64,000 nt of DNA from Pseudomonas viridiflava (GCF_900580865.1 NZ_UTBZ01000060.1:1-64000), one strand, 5' to 3'; positions 43,876 to 53,593 are shown, counted from the first letter of the stretch. The notes: generated by a model not told the origin, from the sequence alone. Program-made: numbers and translations.

Positions 43876-44400
43876 TCACTCCGCCAGTAATTGCTCGACA
43901 GCGGCAAAGGCCTGCAGTTGGCGTTCGGCCCAATTGCCTTGAATGATCAGAAAGCGCTGATGGTGGTTTTCCAGCCAGTTTTGTGTGGCTTGATAAAACG
44001 CCAGACGCTCGTCCAGATCCGGTTGGCAGCGCTGACCGTCATCGGTCCAGTCGACCTGCTCCGGGGACAACAAAAGGTGCAAGTCGTAATGCCGTGTCAG
44101 CAGCTCGGATTCCAGCCAGGCCGGGCAATCGCCGAACAGCGTCTGGCTCCAGAGAATATTGCTCAACAAATGGGTGTCGAGAATCAGCAACGACGGCTGC
44201 TGCGCCCGTGCTTCATCTTCCCATTGCAACTGGCCCCGAGCGATTTCAGGGATGTCGGCCAGACAAGTGTCACGGGGATTGAGTTCGATAAAGCGGCGCA
44301 CGTACTCATCCACGCGCAAGCCGCCAAAGCGTTGTTGCAGGCCTGCGGCCAGCCAGCTCTTGCCGGTGGATTCAGGCCCGGTCAGCACCACGACCTTCAT
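43876..44400 (-). CDS. NadR-like nucleoside kinase (ribosylnicotinamide kinase type)
   Basis: A 174-residue P-loop kinase. Walker A is VVLTGPESTGKSWLA at residues 3-17, followed by VDEYVRRFIE, LILDTHLLSNILWSQTLFGD and DGQRCQPDLDERLAFYQ, the layout of the C-terminal kinase domain of NadR. It would phosphorylate imported nicotinamide riboside to NMN. The adenylyltransferase and DNA-binding parts of E. coli NadR are absent. Its ATG overlaps the pnuC stop by four bases, so transport and phosphorylation are coupled. It reads toward the fap operon, 357 bases before it. Confidence 0.88.
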   Translation of the reverse strand: MKVVVLTGPESTGKSWLAAGLQQRFGGLRVDEYVRRFIELNPRDTCLADIPEIARGQLQWEDEARAQQPSLLILDTHLLSNILWSQTLFGDCPAWLESELLTRHYDLHLLLSPEQVDWTDDGQRCQPDLDERLAFYQATQNWLENHHQRFLIIQGNWAERQLQAFAAVEQLLAE

Positions 44401-44960
44401 GTGCGCAACGCCGGGTCGGCGCGCCATTCGCGAAAGCCTTGAATCGCCAGCAGCGTGAACAGAGCGTACAGCGCGGCGGTGAGGTACAGCCCCTTATAGA
44501 TGAACAAGCCGACAAAGATCACATCGAGCACGAACCACAGTGCCCAGCATTGCAGGCGTTTCTGCGCCATCCACAGTTGTGCCACCAGGCTGAAACCGGT
44601 GAGTGCTGCATCCAGCCACGGTTGCGCGGCGTCGGTCCAGTGAGCCATGGCGGCGCCGAGCAATAAGCTGCCGATGGCGCCAGCGCTGAGGCCGAGCAAC
44701 AGCGAGCGGCGATCGAGGCGCGTGACCTCACGGCCGTCATGCATCGTCCCGGCGCGGGTCCATTGCCACCAGCCATAAACTTGCAGCGCGGCGTAGATCA
44801 CTTGCAGCAACATGTCCGAGTACAGCTTCACCTCAAAGAAGATCCAGCTATAGAGCAGCACCATGACCAGACCGATCGGCCAGCACCACGGATTCTGTTT
44901 GACCGTCAGCCATACGGCGATCACACCGAGTGCGGCGGCAAACAGTTCAAGCCCGGACAT
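44397..44960 (-). CDS. pnuC: PnuC-type nicotinamide riboside transporter
   Basis: A 187-residue inner-membrane protein with about seven helices and a high Trp content. Typical PnuC segments are VWLTVKQNPWCWPIGLVMVL, YSWIFFEVKLYSDMLLQVIY, QVYGWWQWTR and LDVIFVGLFIYKGLYLTAAL. PnuC moves nicotinamide riboside by facilitated diffusion, driven by intracellular phosphorylation, here by the overlapping NadR-like kinase. ATG at 44960 has AAGGAA about 6 bases upstream; longer readings run into a family A repeat. Confidence 0.92.
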   Translation of the reverse strand: MSGLELFAAALGVIAVWLTVKQNPWCWPIGLVMVLLYSWIFFEVKLYSDMLLQVIYAALQVYGWWQWTRAGTMHDGREVTRLDRRSLLLGLSAGAIGSLLLGAAMAHWTDAAQPWLDAALTGFSLVAQLWMAQKRLQCWALWFVLDVIFVGLFIYKGLYLTAALYALFTLLAIQGFREWRADPALRT

Positions 44961-44988
44961 GTAGGTTCCTTGGGGGAAATTGAGGAGG

Positions 44989-45212
44989 GGGCGGATTGTA
45001 CTGCATTGGGCCAAACCCCTCACCCTAACCCTCCCGAAACGTCGGACCGCCCGTAGGGAGAGGGGACTGATTGGGGGATGCTTTGGAGCTGCGCCGGCCT
45101 GAACGATCTTGGTTGAATCCATAATCGACTCGATTGTTCAGGTCCGTGTTGGACGCCAGACACCTCGGTCAGCCCCCTCTCCTGGGGGAGAGGGCTGGGG
45201 TGAGGGGTGGGC
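44989..45212. repeat. Two inverted diverged copies of repeat family A
   Basis: CCCCTCACCCTAACCCTCCC at about 45018 and CTCCTGGGGGAGAGGGCTGG GGTGAGGGG at about 45180 are inverted copies of the family A hairpin. They lie between pnuC and the chemoreceptor gene. Confidence 0.75.
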
Positions 45213-45230
45213 TCACCAGAGTTACACGGG

Positions 45231-46865
45231 TCAGACGCGGAACTGGCGCAGCAGGCCGTTGAGTTGTTCACTCAATTGGCCGAGGCGCAGGCTGGCTGCA
45301 CTCGACTGTTCGGCCGCGATCGCCGTACTGTGCGAGAGACCTGCGGCCTGAGTGACGTTCTGATTGATGTCCTCGACCACATGCGCCTGCTGCAATGTAG
45401 CGCTGGCAATCGACGCATTCAGACCATTGAGGTTGCGCAATGCCTGGCCAATGGCATTCAGACTCGCTCCGGCCAGTCCCGCTTGCTCGATGGTCAATTG
45501 CGACGCCTTGCTGCTGTCCCCGATGACCTTCACCGCAGCCTCGGAGTGATTCTGCAGACGCTCGATCATCGACTGGATTTCCGCCGTCGACTTCTGCGTC
45601 CGTTGCGCCAGCAAACGCACTTCATCCGCCACCACGGCGAAACCGCGTCCTTGTTCACCGGCGCGGGCCGCTTCGATCGCGGCGTTGAGGGCGAGCAGGT
45701 TGGTCTGCTCGGCAATCGAGCGGATCACTTCCAGCACGCTGCCGATCTGGGTGCTTTCGGCCGCGAGGGTGCGAATCACTTCAACCGCTTGATCAATGGT
45801 CCCGGACAGCTTGTTGATCTGCTGCAAGCTGCCATCGATATTGATCTGGCCCTGCTGTGCCTGCGCTTCTGCGTCGCGCATTTCGGCGGCGGCGTGCTCG
45901 GCGTTCTTCGCCACGTCCTGCACGCCATAGGTCACTTCGTTGATCGCCGTGGCCACCAGCTCCATCTGCTGCGACTGCTGCTGGCTGCGCTGTTGCGCCT
46001 GCGAAGCGTCGTTGCCCAGTTCGCTGGACGACTGGCCAAGGGCACTGGCCGATACCTGCAAGTCACCGATCACCCGGCGCAGTTTGGCAGTAAACGCGTT
46101 GAAGTGATGCGCCAGTTCAGTGACTTCATCCTTGCCATGAGTATCGAGGCTACGGGTCAGATCGCTCTCGCCGCTGGCAATGTTGGCCATGGCGTTCACG
46201 GTTTCCTGCAGCGGACGCACAATGCTGCGCGCGATCAGGATCACCAGCAATGCCATGATCACGGCAATCGCCAGGCCAATGATCGTGGCTTTGATCACCT
46301 GGCCCTGGAACTCCGCCTGTACGTCATCGACGTAAACCCCGGAGCCAAGCACCCAGCCCCAAGGTTCGAACAGTTTGACGTAGGAAGTCTTGGCTACCGG
46401 CTCACTGGCGCCCGGTTTCGGCCAACGGTAGTCGACCATGCCGGCGCCTTTGGCCTTGGCGATGGCGACCATTTCGTTGAACACCGCAAACCCGTCCGGG
46501 TCGCGAATCGCCGAGAGGTTCTGGCCTTCGAGTTTCGGGTTGGTCGGGTGCATGACCATCACGGGCGTGAGGTCGTTGATCCAGAAATAATCGCTCTGGT
46601 CATAGCGCAGACCACGAATGGCGGTGAGCGCCTGTTTCTGCGCGGCCTCTTTGCTGAGGGTGCCAGCGGTTTCGAGGTCGTGGTAATAGGTCAGCAGGCC
46701 GCTGGCGGTCTGTACCACGTGCTGGGTTTTCTGGGCTTTGGCATGGTAGAGATCGTCGTGGATCTGCTTGAGCATCAACACGCCCAAGGTCAGCAACATG
46801 ACCACCGCCACAATCAAGATGAGCCACAAGCGTCGGCTGATCGACACACTGCGCAAGCTGTTCAT
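45231..46865 (-). CDS. Methyl-accepting chemotaxis protein with sCache domain
   Basis: A 544-residue chemoreceptor. Two membrane helices (about residues 12-32 and 190-212) flank a periplasmic single-Cache domain ([34 protein letters not shown]). A HAMP domain and the methyl-accepting region follow, with the hairpin tip [18 protein letters not shown] and no C-terminal CheR pentapeptide. sCache receptors of this type in Pseudomonas include the malate receptor CtpM; the ligand here is unproven. The start at 46865 ([15 protein letters not shown]) fits relatives and has GGAG upstream. Confidence 0.9.
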   Translation of the reverse strand: MNSLRSVSISRRLWLILIVAVVMLLTLGVLMLKQIHDDLYHAKAQKTQHVVQTASGLLTYYHDLETAGTLSKEAAQKQALTAIRGLRYDQSDYFWINDLTPVMVMHPTNPKLEGQNLSAIRDPDGFAVFNEMVAIAKAKGAGMVDYRWPKPGASEPVAKTSYVKLFEPWGWVLGSGVYVDDVQAEFQGQVIKATIIGLAIAVIMALLVILIARSIVRPLQETVNAMANIASGESDLTRSLDTHGKDEVTELAHHFNAFTAKLRRVIGDLQVSASALGQSSSELGNDASQAQQRSQQQSQQMELVATAINEVTYGVQDVAKNAEHAAAEMRDAEAQAQQGQINIDGSLQQINKLSGTIDQAVEVIRTLAAESTQIGSVLEVIRSIAEQTNLLALNAAIEAARAGEQGRGFAVVADEVRLLAQRTQKSTAEIQSMIERLQNHSEAAVKVIGDSSKASQLTIEQAGLAGASLNAIGQALRNLNGLNASIASATLQQAHVVEDINQNVTQAAGLSHSTAIAAEQSSAASLRLGQLSEQLNGLLRQFRV

Positions 46866-47169
46866 AACGCTGTCACTCCGGATTCTTTTTCTTGTAATAA
46901 ACGACCGCCAGCATCCAACCACGATTTTGTGAGCGGGCATACGCGACCCAAGTCGTATAACGCGGCAGCGCTATTAAGGCTTGTCTGTTAGGATTTCGGC
47001 CCCGCGCGTGAAAACCTGAATCCAAATTGATATTTCACGGAATTTTGACCGTTTCGTGTGGATCCTGTGCGCGCGGAATCGGTACAGCCATAACCAGCTA
47101 CGCTGATCGCAGTGAACGAAAAAAAATACTATCGGGGCATGCCGACGCGCATCGCTCTTTGGGGGATTG
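46866..47169. other. Intergenic region between MCP and uppP
   Basis: A 304-base divergent promoter region. GAAAAAAAATACTATC near 47118 is AT-rich and may be part of the uppP promoter. No gene or clear hairpin was seen. Confidence 0.5.
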
Positions 47170-48000
47170 ATGGATCTTTGGACGGCCTTGCAGGCACTGA
47201 TACTAGGAGTTGTAGAGGGGCTGACGGAGTTTTTGCCCATTTCCAGTACCGGACACCAGATCATTGTTGCCGACTTGCTCGATTTCGGCGGCGAACGGGC
47301 CATGGCGTTCAATATCATCATCCAGCTCGGCGCGATCCTCGCGGTGGTCTGGGAGTTTCGACGCAAGATTTTCGATGTGGTCATCGGTTTGCCGACCCAG
47401 CCGAGCGCACGGCGGTTCACCGCCAATCTGCTGATCGCGTTTCTGCCCGCCGTGGTGCTGGGCGTGATCTTTGCCGACCTGATCCACGAATACCTGTTCA
47501 ACCCGATTACCGTCGCGGCCGCGTTGGTGGTGGGCGGCATCATCATGTTGTGGGCGGAAAAGCGTCAGCATGAAGTGCACGCCGAAACGGTCGACGAGAT
47601 CACCTGGAAGGACGCCTTGAAAGTCGGCTTCGCTCAGTGTCTGGCGATGATTCCCGGCACTTCGCGTTCCGGCTCGACGATCATTGGCGGCTTGCTGTTC
47701 GGCCTGTCGCGCAAGACTGCCACCGAGTTTTCGTTCTTTCTGGCGATGCCGACCATGGTCGGAGCGGCGGTTTACTCGGGCTACAAGTACCGTGACCTGT
47801 TTGTGCCAGCGGACTTCCCGGTGTTCGCCATCGGTTTCGTTACCGCATTCATCTTCGCCATGATCGCGGTGCGCGGCTTGCTCAAGTTCATTGCCAGCCA
47901 CAGCTATGCGGCGTTCGCCTGGTATCGGATCGTGTTCGGCCTGCTGATTCTGGCGACCTGGCAGTTCGGCTGGGTTGACTGGGCGGCGGCCAGGCCATGA
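47170..48000 (+). CDS. uppP: Undecaprenyl-diphosphate phosphatase UppP/BacA
   Basis: A 276-residue inner-membrane enzyme that dephosphorylates undecaprenyl pyrophosphate to recycle the lipid carrier of cell-wall synthesis; it also gives bacitracin resistance. Both signature motifs are complete: [15 protein letters not shown] (residues 16-30) and [15 protein letters not shown]. About eight membrane helices are visible. ATG at 47170, preceded by GGGGGA, is preferred to TTG three bases earlier. The next gene starts inside the stop codon (ATGA). Confidence 0.94.
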   Translation: MDLWTALQALILGVVEGLTEFLPISSTGHQIIVADLLDFGGERAMAFNIIIQLGAILAVVWEFRRKIFDVVIGLPTQPSARRFTANLLIAFLPAVVLGVIFADLIHEYLFNPITVAAALVVGGIIMLWAEKRQHEVHAETVDEITWKDALKVGFAQCLAMIPGTSRSGSTIIGGLLFGLSRKTATEFSFFLAMPTMVGAAVYSGYKYRDLFVPADFPVFAIGFVTAFIFAMIAVRGLLKFIASHSYAAFAWYRIVFGLLILATWQFGWVDWAAARP

Positions 48001-48428
48001 GTGATTCCCGCGCACGCCGCCCCGAAGGACGACCTTCGGGCGGCAACAACATCCAGAATCTCAAGCTGAAACTGCTGGTTCTGCTGATCGTCTGCGCGCT
48101 GCCGGTGTTCGGCTCGCTGTCGATGTGGCTGCACGGGATCTCGTCGGTACCGCTGGCGGCTTACGGGATCGTCAGCGTCCTGGCGTTCTTCATGTACTGG
48201 GCAGACAAGCGCAAGGCGCGCACGGATGCCTGGCGCACGCCGGAGAACATCCTGCATGCGGTGGAACTGGCCGGCGGCTGGCCGGGCGCGTTGATCGCCC
48301 AGCAGGTGTTCCGGCACAAGACACGCAAGGTCTCGTTTCAGATTCTGTTCTGGGTGATTGTGCTGCTGCATCAGGTGTTCTGGATCGACCAGCTGTTTCT
48401 CGGTTCGAACTTGCTGGCGCTGTTTTAA
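47997..48428 (+). CDS. DUF1294-family membrane protein
   Basis: A 143-residue protein with a hydrophilic N-terminus and three to four membrane helices. [20 protein letters not shown], then [30 protein letters not shown], is the DUF1294 signature. Function unknown. It overlaps uppP by four bases and so is translationally coupled to it. Usual DUF1294 proteins are about 90-150 residues or carry an N-terminal cold-shock domain, absent here. Confidence 0.88.
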   Translation: MSDSRARRPEGRPSGGNNIQNLKLKLLVLLIVCALPVFGSLSMWLHGISSVPLAAYGIVSVLAFFMYWADKRKARTDAWRTPENILHAVELAGGWPGALIAQQVFRHKTRKVSFQILFWVIVLLHQVFWIDQLFLGSNLLALF

Positions 48429-48446
48429 AGAACTGCAAAAAACCAA

Positions 48447-48537
48447 TGTGGGAGCGAGCCTGCTCGCGAAGAGGCCGTGTCAGACAACATCATCGTTGAA
48501 TGAAAGTCCGCTTTCGCGAGCAGGCTCGCTCCCACAG
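48447..48537. repeat. REP pair, family B
   Basis: TGTGGGAGCGAGCCTGCTCG faces CGAGCAGGCTCGCTCCCACA about 90 bp apart, directly after the DUF1294 gene and directly before the duplicated yjbR tail. Confidence 0.9.
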
Positions 48538-48548
48538 GGGGATCGGGG

Positions 48549-48675
48549 TTAGAGCAATAATCCCACTTGGGTCTTTTTCGGCAACTTGCTCACCACCAGT
48601 TGATGCGAACGCTGCAACAACCCGTGCAATTCCTAATTCCTCGGCACCCACCGGTTGGGCGGGTGCTTGATGACC
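48549..48675 (-). pseudogene. Decayed duplicate of the 3' end of the yjbR-like gene
   Basis: On the minus strand it encodes QRSHQLVVSKLPKKTQVGLL L and a stop, almost the same as the true gene end (QRSHQLVVSKLPKKTQIGLL L) at 50301. Upstream of that the match continues through CACCCGCCC and GGGTGCCGAGGAA but is frameshifted (extra bases after GAGGAA). The two copies lie about 1.75 kb apart in direct orientation and bracket two unrelated genes. Confidence 0.85.
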
Positions 48676-48690
48676 TTCGAATCGTCACAA

Positions 48691-49038
48691 TCACCCCCCT
48701 TTTTTCAAAGGCTCTTGGTGACCGCAGTTTGCGCAATAGACGTACTTGGCATTGCCATTACTCCATTGTTCGATTCCAAGCTTTACCAGACCGGTTATTA
48801 CCGCACCCGCTGCGATCATTCCAAGCTTGGTCAGTGGACCGCCGGGCGCTTTGCTTGCGGCTTTCGACACTTTGGCTATTAAACCTGCAGCGCCGCTAGC
48901 CGAGGTGGTAGCGGATTTCGCTACAGTCGCAGCTACTGCGACCACCGCTCCGGCGTAGAGCTTTTTTGAAAGCTTGGTGAGTTCGCTGCCCGTTATTATT
49001 CGAGCATTAGTGGTCTTGCATTGGCTGCATCGAATCAA
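48691..49038 (-). CDS. Putative zinc-ribbon membrane protein in the yjbR insert
   Basis: A 115-residue protein with CxxC pairs at both ends (MIRCSQCKTTNARI near the start, YVYCANCGHQEPL near the end), which could form one split zinc ribbon. The middle is Ala/Gly-rich and hydrophobic (AGAVVAVAATVAKSATTSAS, LTKLGMIAAGAVITGLVKLG), probably one or two membrane helices. The start is TTG at 49038, since no ATG precedes the first CxxC. I do not recognise the family. It is one of two genes held between the duplicated yjbR ends. Confidence 0.65.
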   Translation of the reverse strand: MIRCSQCKTTNARIITGSELTKLSKKLYAGAVVAVAATVAKSATTSASGAAGLIAKVSKAASKAPGGPLTKLGMIAAGAVITGLVKLGIEQWSNGNAKYVYCANCGHQEPLKKGG

Positions 49039-49384
49039 TTTTCAAGCCCTTTTTTACTTAAAGAGGAGGTCGCATCACTAAGGTTGCAACTGCCCAACGA
49101 CCCGATGAGTAAGCTACAGAAACTGAAGACAATCTATTTAGGAAACAAATTCAACAGCACTCATTGGCTAGTTGTTTTATGGGCAATACGCTTCCGCCCA
49201 GGGGTAACTGATTAAGCTTATCACTTTGGGTGTATATTCAGTCGATGCTGACCTACGAAGGAAGTCGGGTTGCATCTAGACGTTTTTAAATATCACGACC
49301 ATTTTCAAAAAAATGACATCACTTCCTGTTGGTCATGGGCCTGGCAAAGCGATGAGCGCCGTCTCAACTATGGAGAAATGTAGT
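49039..49384. other. AT-rich divergent intergenic region in the insert
   Basis: A 346-base stretch of lower GC than the flanks, between two divergent genes of the insert. It contains no convincing gene. It probably holds both promoters. Confidence 0.5.
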
Positions 49385-50086
49385 ATGGCAAAGTGGTTCA
49401 AGACTATGACCGTAACGGACGTAGTTGCGGTGGCAGCGTTAGGCATTTCCTGTATTTCTGCATGGTTCAGTTTTCAGCAATACCAAGACAGTGTAATGGG
49501 TCGCAAAACCCCTATCATCATAAGGGCGAGCCCGGAACACAATAAAATTGTGTTCTTTAAGCCTTACGAGAATTCCCCGAGTGTGCTGTTCAGGCAGCGC
49601 TATAAAATCATTCTGACTAACAACAGCTTTAACCCTGAAAGCGTCGTTGAGTGGCGTTTCTGGGAGTTGCGGGGAGAGAAGGGCGGTGGATCGTATGCTG
49701 GCATGAACTTCCCTCTGGTTGATCAAGCAGGCGCTCCCCTGACGCTGCCGCTGTCCATTGCAGCTAAGGAGAGTAAAACCTTTTACTTGGACATAGGGCA
49801 AAAAATTCCTGCTGCTGCATGGGACGCTGCAGGCAAAAACGTGAAGATCGATACAGAGATGGACTGGTACGCTGCGGATGAAATTTTTTCCGACGCAGCT
49901 TATCCGCTCTTTGGGCAGTTGAGTCCTGGATCAAGCTCCCTTTACCAGGACTTACAGGTCCAGCATTGGGGGGCAGGGCCTTCTTATCAGGAATTTCAGG
50001 TTGTTTTCAGCAAGGCCGATGGTCAGGGTGTTTCCGCAAAGCTGTCACTTGCTGCAAGCGATAGTCCACAAGGCGAGGCAGAGTGA
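49385..50086 (+). CDS. Membrane-anchored protein of unknown function in the yjbR insert
   Basis: A 233-residue protein with one N-terminal membrane helix (VTDVVAVAALGISCISAWFS F at about residues 10-30) and a long extracytoplasmic or cytoplasmic beta-rich domain (RYKIILTNNSFNPESVVEWR FWELRG; SIAAKESKTFYLDIGQKIP). There is no catalytic motif I recognise. The arrangement, a short N-terminal helix then a beta-sandwich, resembles small anchored accessory proteins. ATG at 49385 has GGAG about 9 bases upstream. Base composition is AT-richer than the neighbours, which suggests acquisition. Confidence 0.7.
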   Translation: MAKWFKTMTVTDVVAVAALGISCISAWFSFQQYQDSVMGRKTPIIIRASPEHNKIVFFKPYENSPSVLFRQRYKIILTNNSFNPESVVEWRFWELRGEKGGGSYAGMNFPLVDQAGAPLTLPLSIAAKESKTFYLDIGQKIPAAAWDAAGKNVKIDTEMDWYAADEIFSDAAYPLFGQLSPGSSSLYQDLQVQHWGAGPSYQEFQVVFSKADGQGVSAKLSLAASDSPQGEAE

Positions 50087-50300
50087 TAGATTGGTGTGGC
50101 AGCAGCTCGTTTGCTATCGAAAGCATTTATGGCCCGTGGTCGATACAGCAACCACTCATCTTCTCTCTCACGTTGGGCACACCGTTGAGCCGAATATGGA
50201 TATAGCTGTGAACTTCCTCTTAGGGGAAGCTCACTCTTCTGATCTGGCTCCCAGAGGGGGGTTAAGCACAGGCTGGCCAGCTTCTAAAGGGAGGTCGGGT

Positions 50301-50660
50301 TTACAGCAATAATCCGATTTGGGTCTTTTTCGGCAACTTGCTCACCACCAGTTGATGCGAGCGCTGCAACAACCCCTTCAGTTCCTCAGCACCCAACGGG
50401 TAGGGCGGGTGCATGATGATCCACTGCGCCCGCGCCAGATACGGCGCCGGGTGAATGCCGGGGCGGTCGCAATGGCCGAGAAACAGATCCTTGTCGACCT
50501 TGAACGCCAGTGAATCCCCGCGCAGCCCCTGCAAGGCAAACATCTTGTTGCCGGCAATCGAAAACACCCGCACGCCGCCCCACTTGTAATCTTCCCGGGC
50601 GCCTGGCAATGCCAGGCAGAACGCCGCGACGTCGGCCTCGTTCATCTTTCCCTTGCTCAT
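50301..50660 (-). CDS. MmcQ/YjbR-family protein
   Basis: A 119-residue protein of the YjbR (CyaY-like fold) family: VAAFCLALPGAREDYKWGGV RVFSIAGNKMFAL, DSLAFKVDKDLF, GIHPAPYLARAQWIIMHP, then LLQRSHQLVVSKLPKK. The fold is thought to bind DNA, but the role is unknown. It starts inside the LysR stop codon (ATGA), so the two are coupled. Its 3' end is duplicated 1.75 kb downstream on the far side of a two-gene insert; the gene itself looks intact. Confidence 0.9.
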   Translation of the reverse strand: MSKGKMNEADVAAFCLALPGAREDYKWGGVRVFSIAGNKMFALQGLRGDSLAFKVDKDLFLGHCDRPGIHPAPYLARAQWIIMHPPYPLGAEELKGLLQRSHQLVVSKLPKKTQIGLLL

Positions 50661-51565
50661 AACAACCGCTCCCCACAGGCATTGAACGATTCGACCAGAT
50701 GATCGATCCACGCGCGCACTGCTGGCATCACCCCGCGTCGATGCGGATACACCGCTTGCAGCCAGCCGCCGGGCAGTGACCACTCTGGCAGCATCTGCAC
50801 CAGCGTGCCGTTTTCCAGCTCCGCTTCGCAATACATCATCGGCAACAGCGTAAAGCCCTGACCGGCCAGGACACAGGCCTTGCGCACGACAAAGTCATCG
50901 ATGCCCAGGCGGGCTTCCATGTTCAGTTCGAAACTGTGGCCCTGCTGATCGAGCAAACGCACATGGACCATGCGATCCGCCTCCAGCGCACCCAGCACCG
51001 GCAGATTCTTCAGGTCTTGCGGGTGGTTGACCGTGTGGCCCTGCAAAAACGCCGGACTGGCCACCACGACCATTTGCGCTTGACGCAAACGCCGGGTGAC
51101 CAGCAACGGATCCTCATCACCGTGTTCACGCACGCGCAGCGCGACGTCAAAACCTTCGCCGACCAGATCGACCCGACGATTGAGCAGGACGACTTCCAGT
51201 TGCACCTGAGGAAACTTGCCGAGGAAGTCGCTAATGACCCACGGCAGCATCTCATGCGCCAAACCGGTCGGGCATGACACACGCAAACGTCCACGCGGCT
51301 CACTGGACATGCTGGCGACCGCTTCATCGGCCATTTCCGCTTCCAGCAACATGGCCTGACAGTGCCGCAGATAACGTTCGCCAACAGCAGTGAGATTGAG
51401 TTGCCGGGTGGTGCGCTGCAGCAAGCGCGCGCCAAGGCGATCTTCCAGTTCGGCAATGCGCCGTGACAGCCGTGACTTGGGAATCCCCAGCAATCGCCCG
51501 GCAGCGGCAAAACCGCCGGCTTCGACGACTTTGGCGAAATAGTAGAGATCGTTGAGGTCTTGCAT
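50657..51565 (-). CDS. LysR-family regulator divergent from azoR
   Basis: A 302-residue LTTR of the CrgA/AaeR-like group, with a helix-turn-helix in LYYFAKVVEAGGFAAAGRLL GIPKSRLSRRIAELE and an effector domain (GRLRVSCPTGLAHEMLPWVI). It lies 127 bases from the divergent azoR start and probably regulates it, as similar LysR proteins do for quinone- or azo-reductases. ATG at 51565 is preferred to a TTG four codons upstream. yjbR overlaps its end by four bases. Confidence 0.9.
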   Translation of the reverse strand: MQDLNDLYYFAKVVEAGGFAAAGRLLGIPKSRLSRRIAELEDRLGARLLQRTTRQLNLTAVGERYLRHCQAMLLEAEMADEAVASMSSEPRGRLRVSCPTGLAHEMLPWVISDFLGKFPQVQLEVVLLNRRVDLVGEGFDVALRVREHGDEDPLLVTRRLRQAQMVVVASPAFLQGHTVNHPQDLKNLPVLGALEADRMVHVRLLDQQGHSFELNMEARLGIDDFVVRKACVLAGQGFTLLPMMYCEAELENGTLVQMLPEWSLPGGWLQAVYPHRRGVMPAVRAWIDHLVESFNACGERLL

Positions 51566-51692
51566 AGGGAAATCCAACTGTTCTATCAGTGGGACAAACT
51601 ATCGCATTTCAGGCGGCTAATCATCCATTGGTTTCTTGCGTAGGATTGTCTCCATTCCGTCGCCACCGGCGATTCCTTCCAGGAGATTCCAC

Positions 51693-52304
51693 ATGAAACT
51701 GCTGCATATCGATTCGAGCATTCTGGGCGACAACTCGGCTTCCCGTCAGTTGAGCAGCGAAGTCGTCAAAGCCTGGCAGGCCGCCGAGCCAAGCGCCGTG
51801 GTGACCTACCGCGATCTGGCCGCCGACGCCATCAGCCACTTCTCGTCGACCACGCTGGTCGCCGCCGGCACCACCGCTGAACTGCGCAACGCCGCACAAC
51901 AGCACGAAGCCGAACTGAGCGCTTCGACCCTGGCCGAGTTCATCGCTGCCGATGCCGTGGTGATCGCCGCACCGATGTACAACTTCACCGTGCCGACCCA
52001 ACTCAAAGCGTGGATCGACCGAGTTGCCGTCGCTGGTCAGACCTTCCGTTACACCGAAGCCGGCCCTGAAGGCCTGTGCGGTGGCAAGAAAGTGGTGATC
52101 GTTTCCACCTCCGGCGGTATCCATGCCGGTCAGGCCAGCGGCATCGCTCACGAAGAATACCTGAAGCTGCTTCTGGGCTTCCTCGGCATCACCGACATCG
52201 AAATCGTCCGTGCCGAAGGCCTGGCGTATGGCGAAGAAGTGCGCAACAACGCCATGACCGCTGCGCAAGCGAAGATCAGCGAGCAATTGTTCGCCGCAGC
52301 GTAA
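51693..52304 (+). CDS. azoR: FMN-dependent NADH-azoreductase
   Basis: A 203-residue flavodoxin-like enzyme that reduces azo compounds and quinones with NADH. The FMN-binding segments are [40 protein letters not shown] and STSGGIHAG. The normal AzoR length is about 200 residues. ATG at 51693 has AGGAG about 7 bases upstream. A LysR gene is divergent from it, and a strong bidirectional-type terminator follows. Confidence 0.94.
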   Translation: MKLLHIDSSILGDNSASRQLSSEVVKAWQAAEPSAVVTYRDLAADAISHFSSTTLVAAGTTAELRNAAQQHEAELSASTLAEFIAADAVVIAAPMYNFTVPTQLKAWIDRVAVAGQTFRYTEAGPEGLCGGKKVVIVSTSGGIHAGQASGIAHEEYLKLLLGFLGITDIEIVRAEGLAYGEEVRNNAMTAAQAKISEQLFAAA

Positions 52305-52342
52305 GGCTTGCGTAAAGAACAGCTGCTGTTCAGGTAACCCCC

Positions 52343-52390
52343 AAAAAACTCTGTATTCTGGTTCCGCAAGGGGCGAATACGGAGTTTTTT
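52343..52390 (+). terminator. Terminator of azoR
   Basis: AAAAAACTCTGTATTC (52343-52358) pairs with GAATACGGAGTTTTTT (52375-52390) over 16 bases with one G-T wobble, with a 16-base loop. It is flanked by A and T runs and lies about 40 bases after the azoR stop. Confidence 0.85.
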
Positions 52391-52540
52391 GTTTCTGACT
52401 GTTACATAATCTGGCCCGGGTTATGCAGTCAGACAATCAGCATCTGAGTGCAATGTCGTACCGAAACACCCAATCCCCGGCGTTTCTGGTCCGCAACGCA
52501 ACGGATCTTTCGATTGAGTAACAACAGGGTGGAGCATCCG

Positions 52541-53578
52541 ATGATGCGTCTTTGTGCAGCGTTACTGATTTGCCTGCTTGGCAGCCTGAATTCAGTGCAG
52601 GCTGCGCCTGGGCGACACCCTGTGTGGAGCGTCGGCTACCACGAGATGACCTTCCTCGATCCGCTGGATCTACAGCCGATGCGCGCCATTGCGTTCTATC
52701 CGTCCAGCGACCGCGAACACCTGAGCCTGCTCGAAGGCTATTCCGTCGAGGCCGGCGAAGACACCAAGGTCGCCATTGGCCGTTTTCCGATGCTGATGCT
52801 CTCCCATGGCAACACCGGCACGCCACTGGCGCTACATGACCTCGCGACATCCCTGGCGCGCAAAGGCTTTGTGGTGGTGGCGGTGATTCACCCCGGCGAC
52901 AACTCCAAGGACCACAGCCGACTGGGCACCCTGAGCAATCTCTACGGGCGGCCGATCCAGATTTCCGAAGCGATTACCGCGACGCTTGGCGATCGTATGC
53001 TCGCGCCGTACGTCAACGCCGATCAGGTCGGGGTGATCGGTTATTCGGCGGGCGGCGAGACCGCATTGATCCTGTCCGGGGCGCAACCGGATCTGGATCG
53101 CCTGCGTCGTTATTGCCAGGAGCGTCCGGATGATCGTGACGCTTGCAATACGCAGGGTGAATTGATTGTTGATCGGGATGATTTGCAACCGGTGGCCGAT
53201 CCGCGCGTGCATGCCTTGCTGTTGATGGCGCCGCTGAGCCTGAAGTTTGGTCGTCATACTTTGGCCGATGTGCACGTACCGGTGCTGCTTTACAGCGGCG
53301 ATGGCGACAAACTGGTGGCGTTCGACAAGAACGCGGCGGCGCTGGCGCGCAAGCTGCCGACGGCGCCGGACTTTAAATTACTGGCAGGGGCAGGGCACTT
53401 TGTCTTTATGGCGCCGTGCAATGAAGAGCAGATTCGCGCGATGCCGGCGCTGTGCACTGATGCCGATGGGGTGGATCGCGAGGATATCCATCGCAACCTG
53501 ATCTCCGAGGCCGGGCGATTCTTCTCTCATGCGTTGGGCAGACCAACCCGGGCGGGTATGCAGACCGCGGATCAATAA
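52541..53578 (+). CDS. Secreted alpha/beta hydrolase (dienelactone hydrolase/PAF-acetylhydrolase-like)
   Basis: A 345-residue protein with a signal peptide (MMRLCAALLICLLGSLNSVQA). The alpha/beta hydrolase triad can be seen: nucleophile Ser in VGVIGYSAGGETALI, an Asp in VLLYSGDGDKLVAFD and His in LLAGAGHFVFM. SHGNTGTPLALHDLATSLAR KGF marks the oxyanion region. Such enzymes cleave esters or lactones; the substrate is unknown. ATG at 52541 has GGAG about 7 bases upstream; a longer reading would hide the signal peptide. A REP pair follows. Confidence 0.87.
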   Translation: MMRLCAALLICLLGSLNSVQAAPGRHPVWSVGYHEMTFLDPLDLQPMRAIAFYPSSDREHLSLLEGYSVEAGEDTKVAIGRFPMLMLSHGNTGTPLALHDLATSLARKGFVVVAVIHPGDNSKDHSRLGTLSNLYGRPIQISEAITATLGDRMLAPYVNADQVGVIGYSAGGETALILSGAQPDLDRLRRYCQERPDDRDACNTQGELIVDRDDLQPVADPRVHALLLMAPLSLKFGRHTLADVHVPVLLYSGDGDKLVAFDKNAAALARKLPTAPDFKLLAGAGHFVFMAPCNEEQIRAMPALCTDADGVDREDIHRNLISEAGRFFSHALGRPTRAGMQTADQ

Positions 53579-53593
53579 TCAGCCACAGAACCC

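Noticed and set aside
45207..46991. A long plus-strand frame over the chemoreceptor gene
   Set aside because: The minus strand encodes a complete Cache-HAMP-MCP protein; the plus frame has no recognisable domain and unlikely composition.
49021..49215. A 64-codon plus-strand frame in the insert
   Set aside because: It overlaps the start of the zinc-ribbon gene, has no ribosome binding site and no recognisable content.
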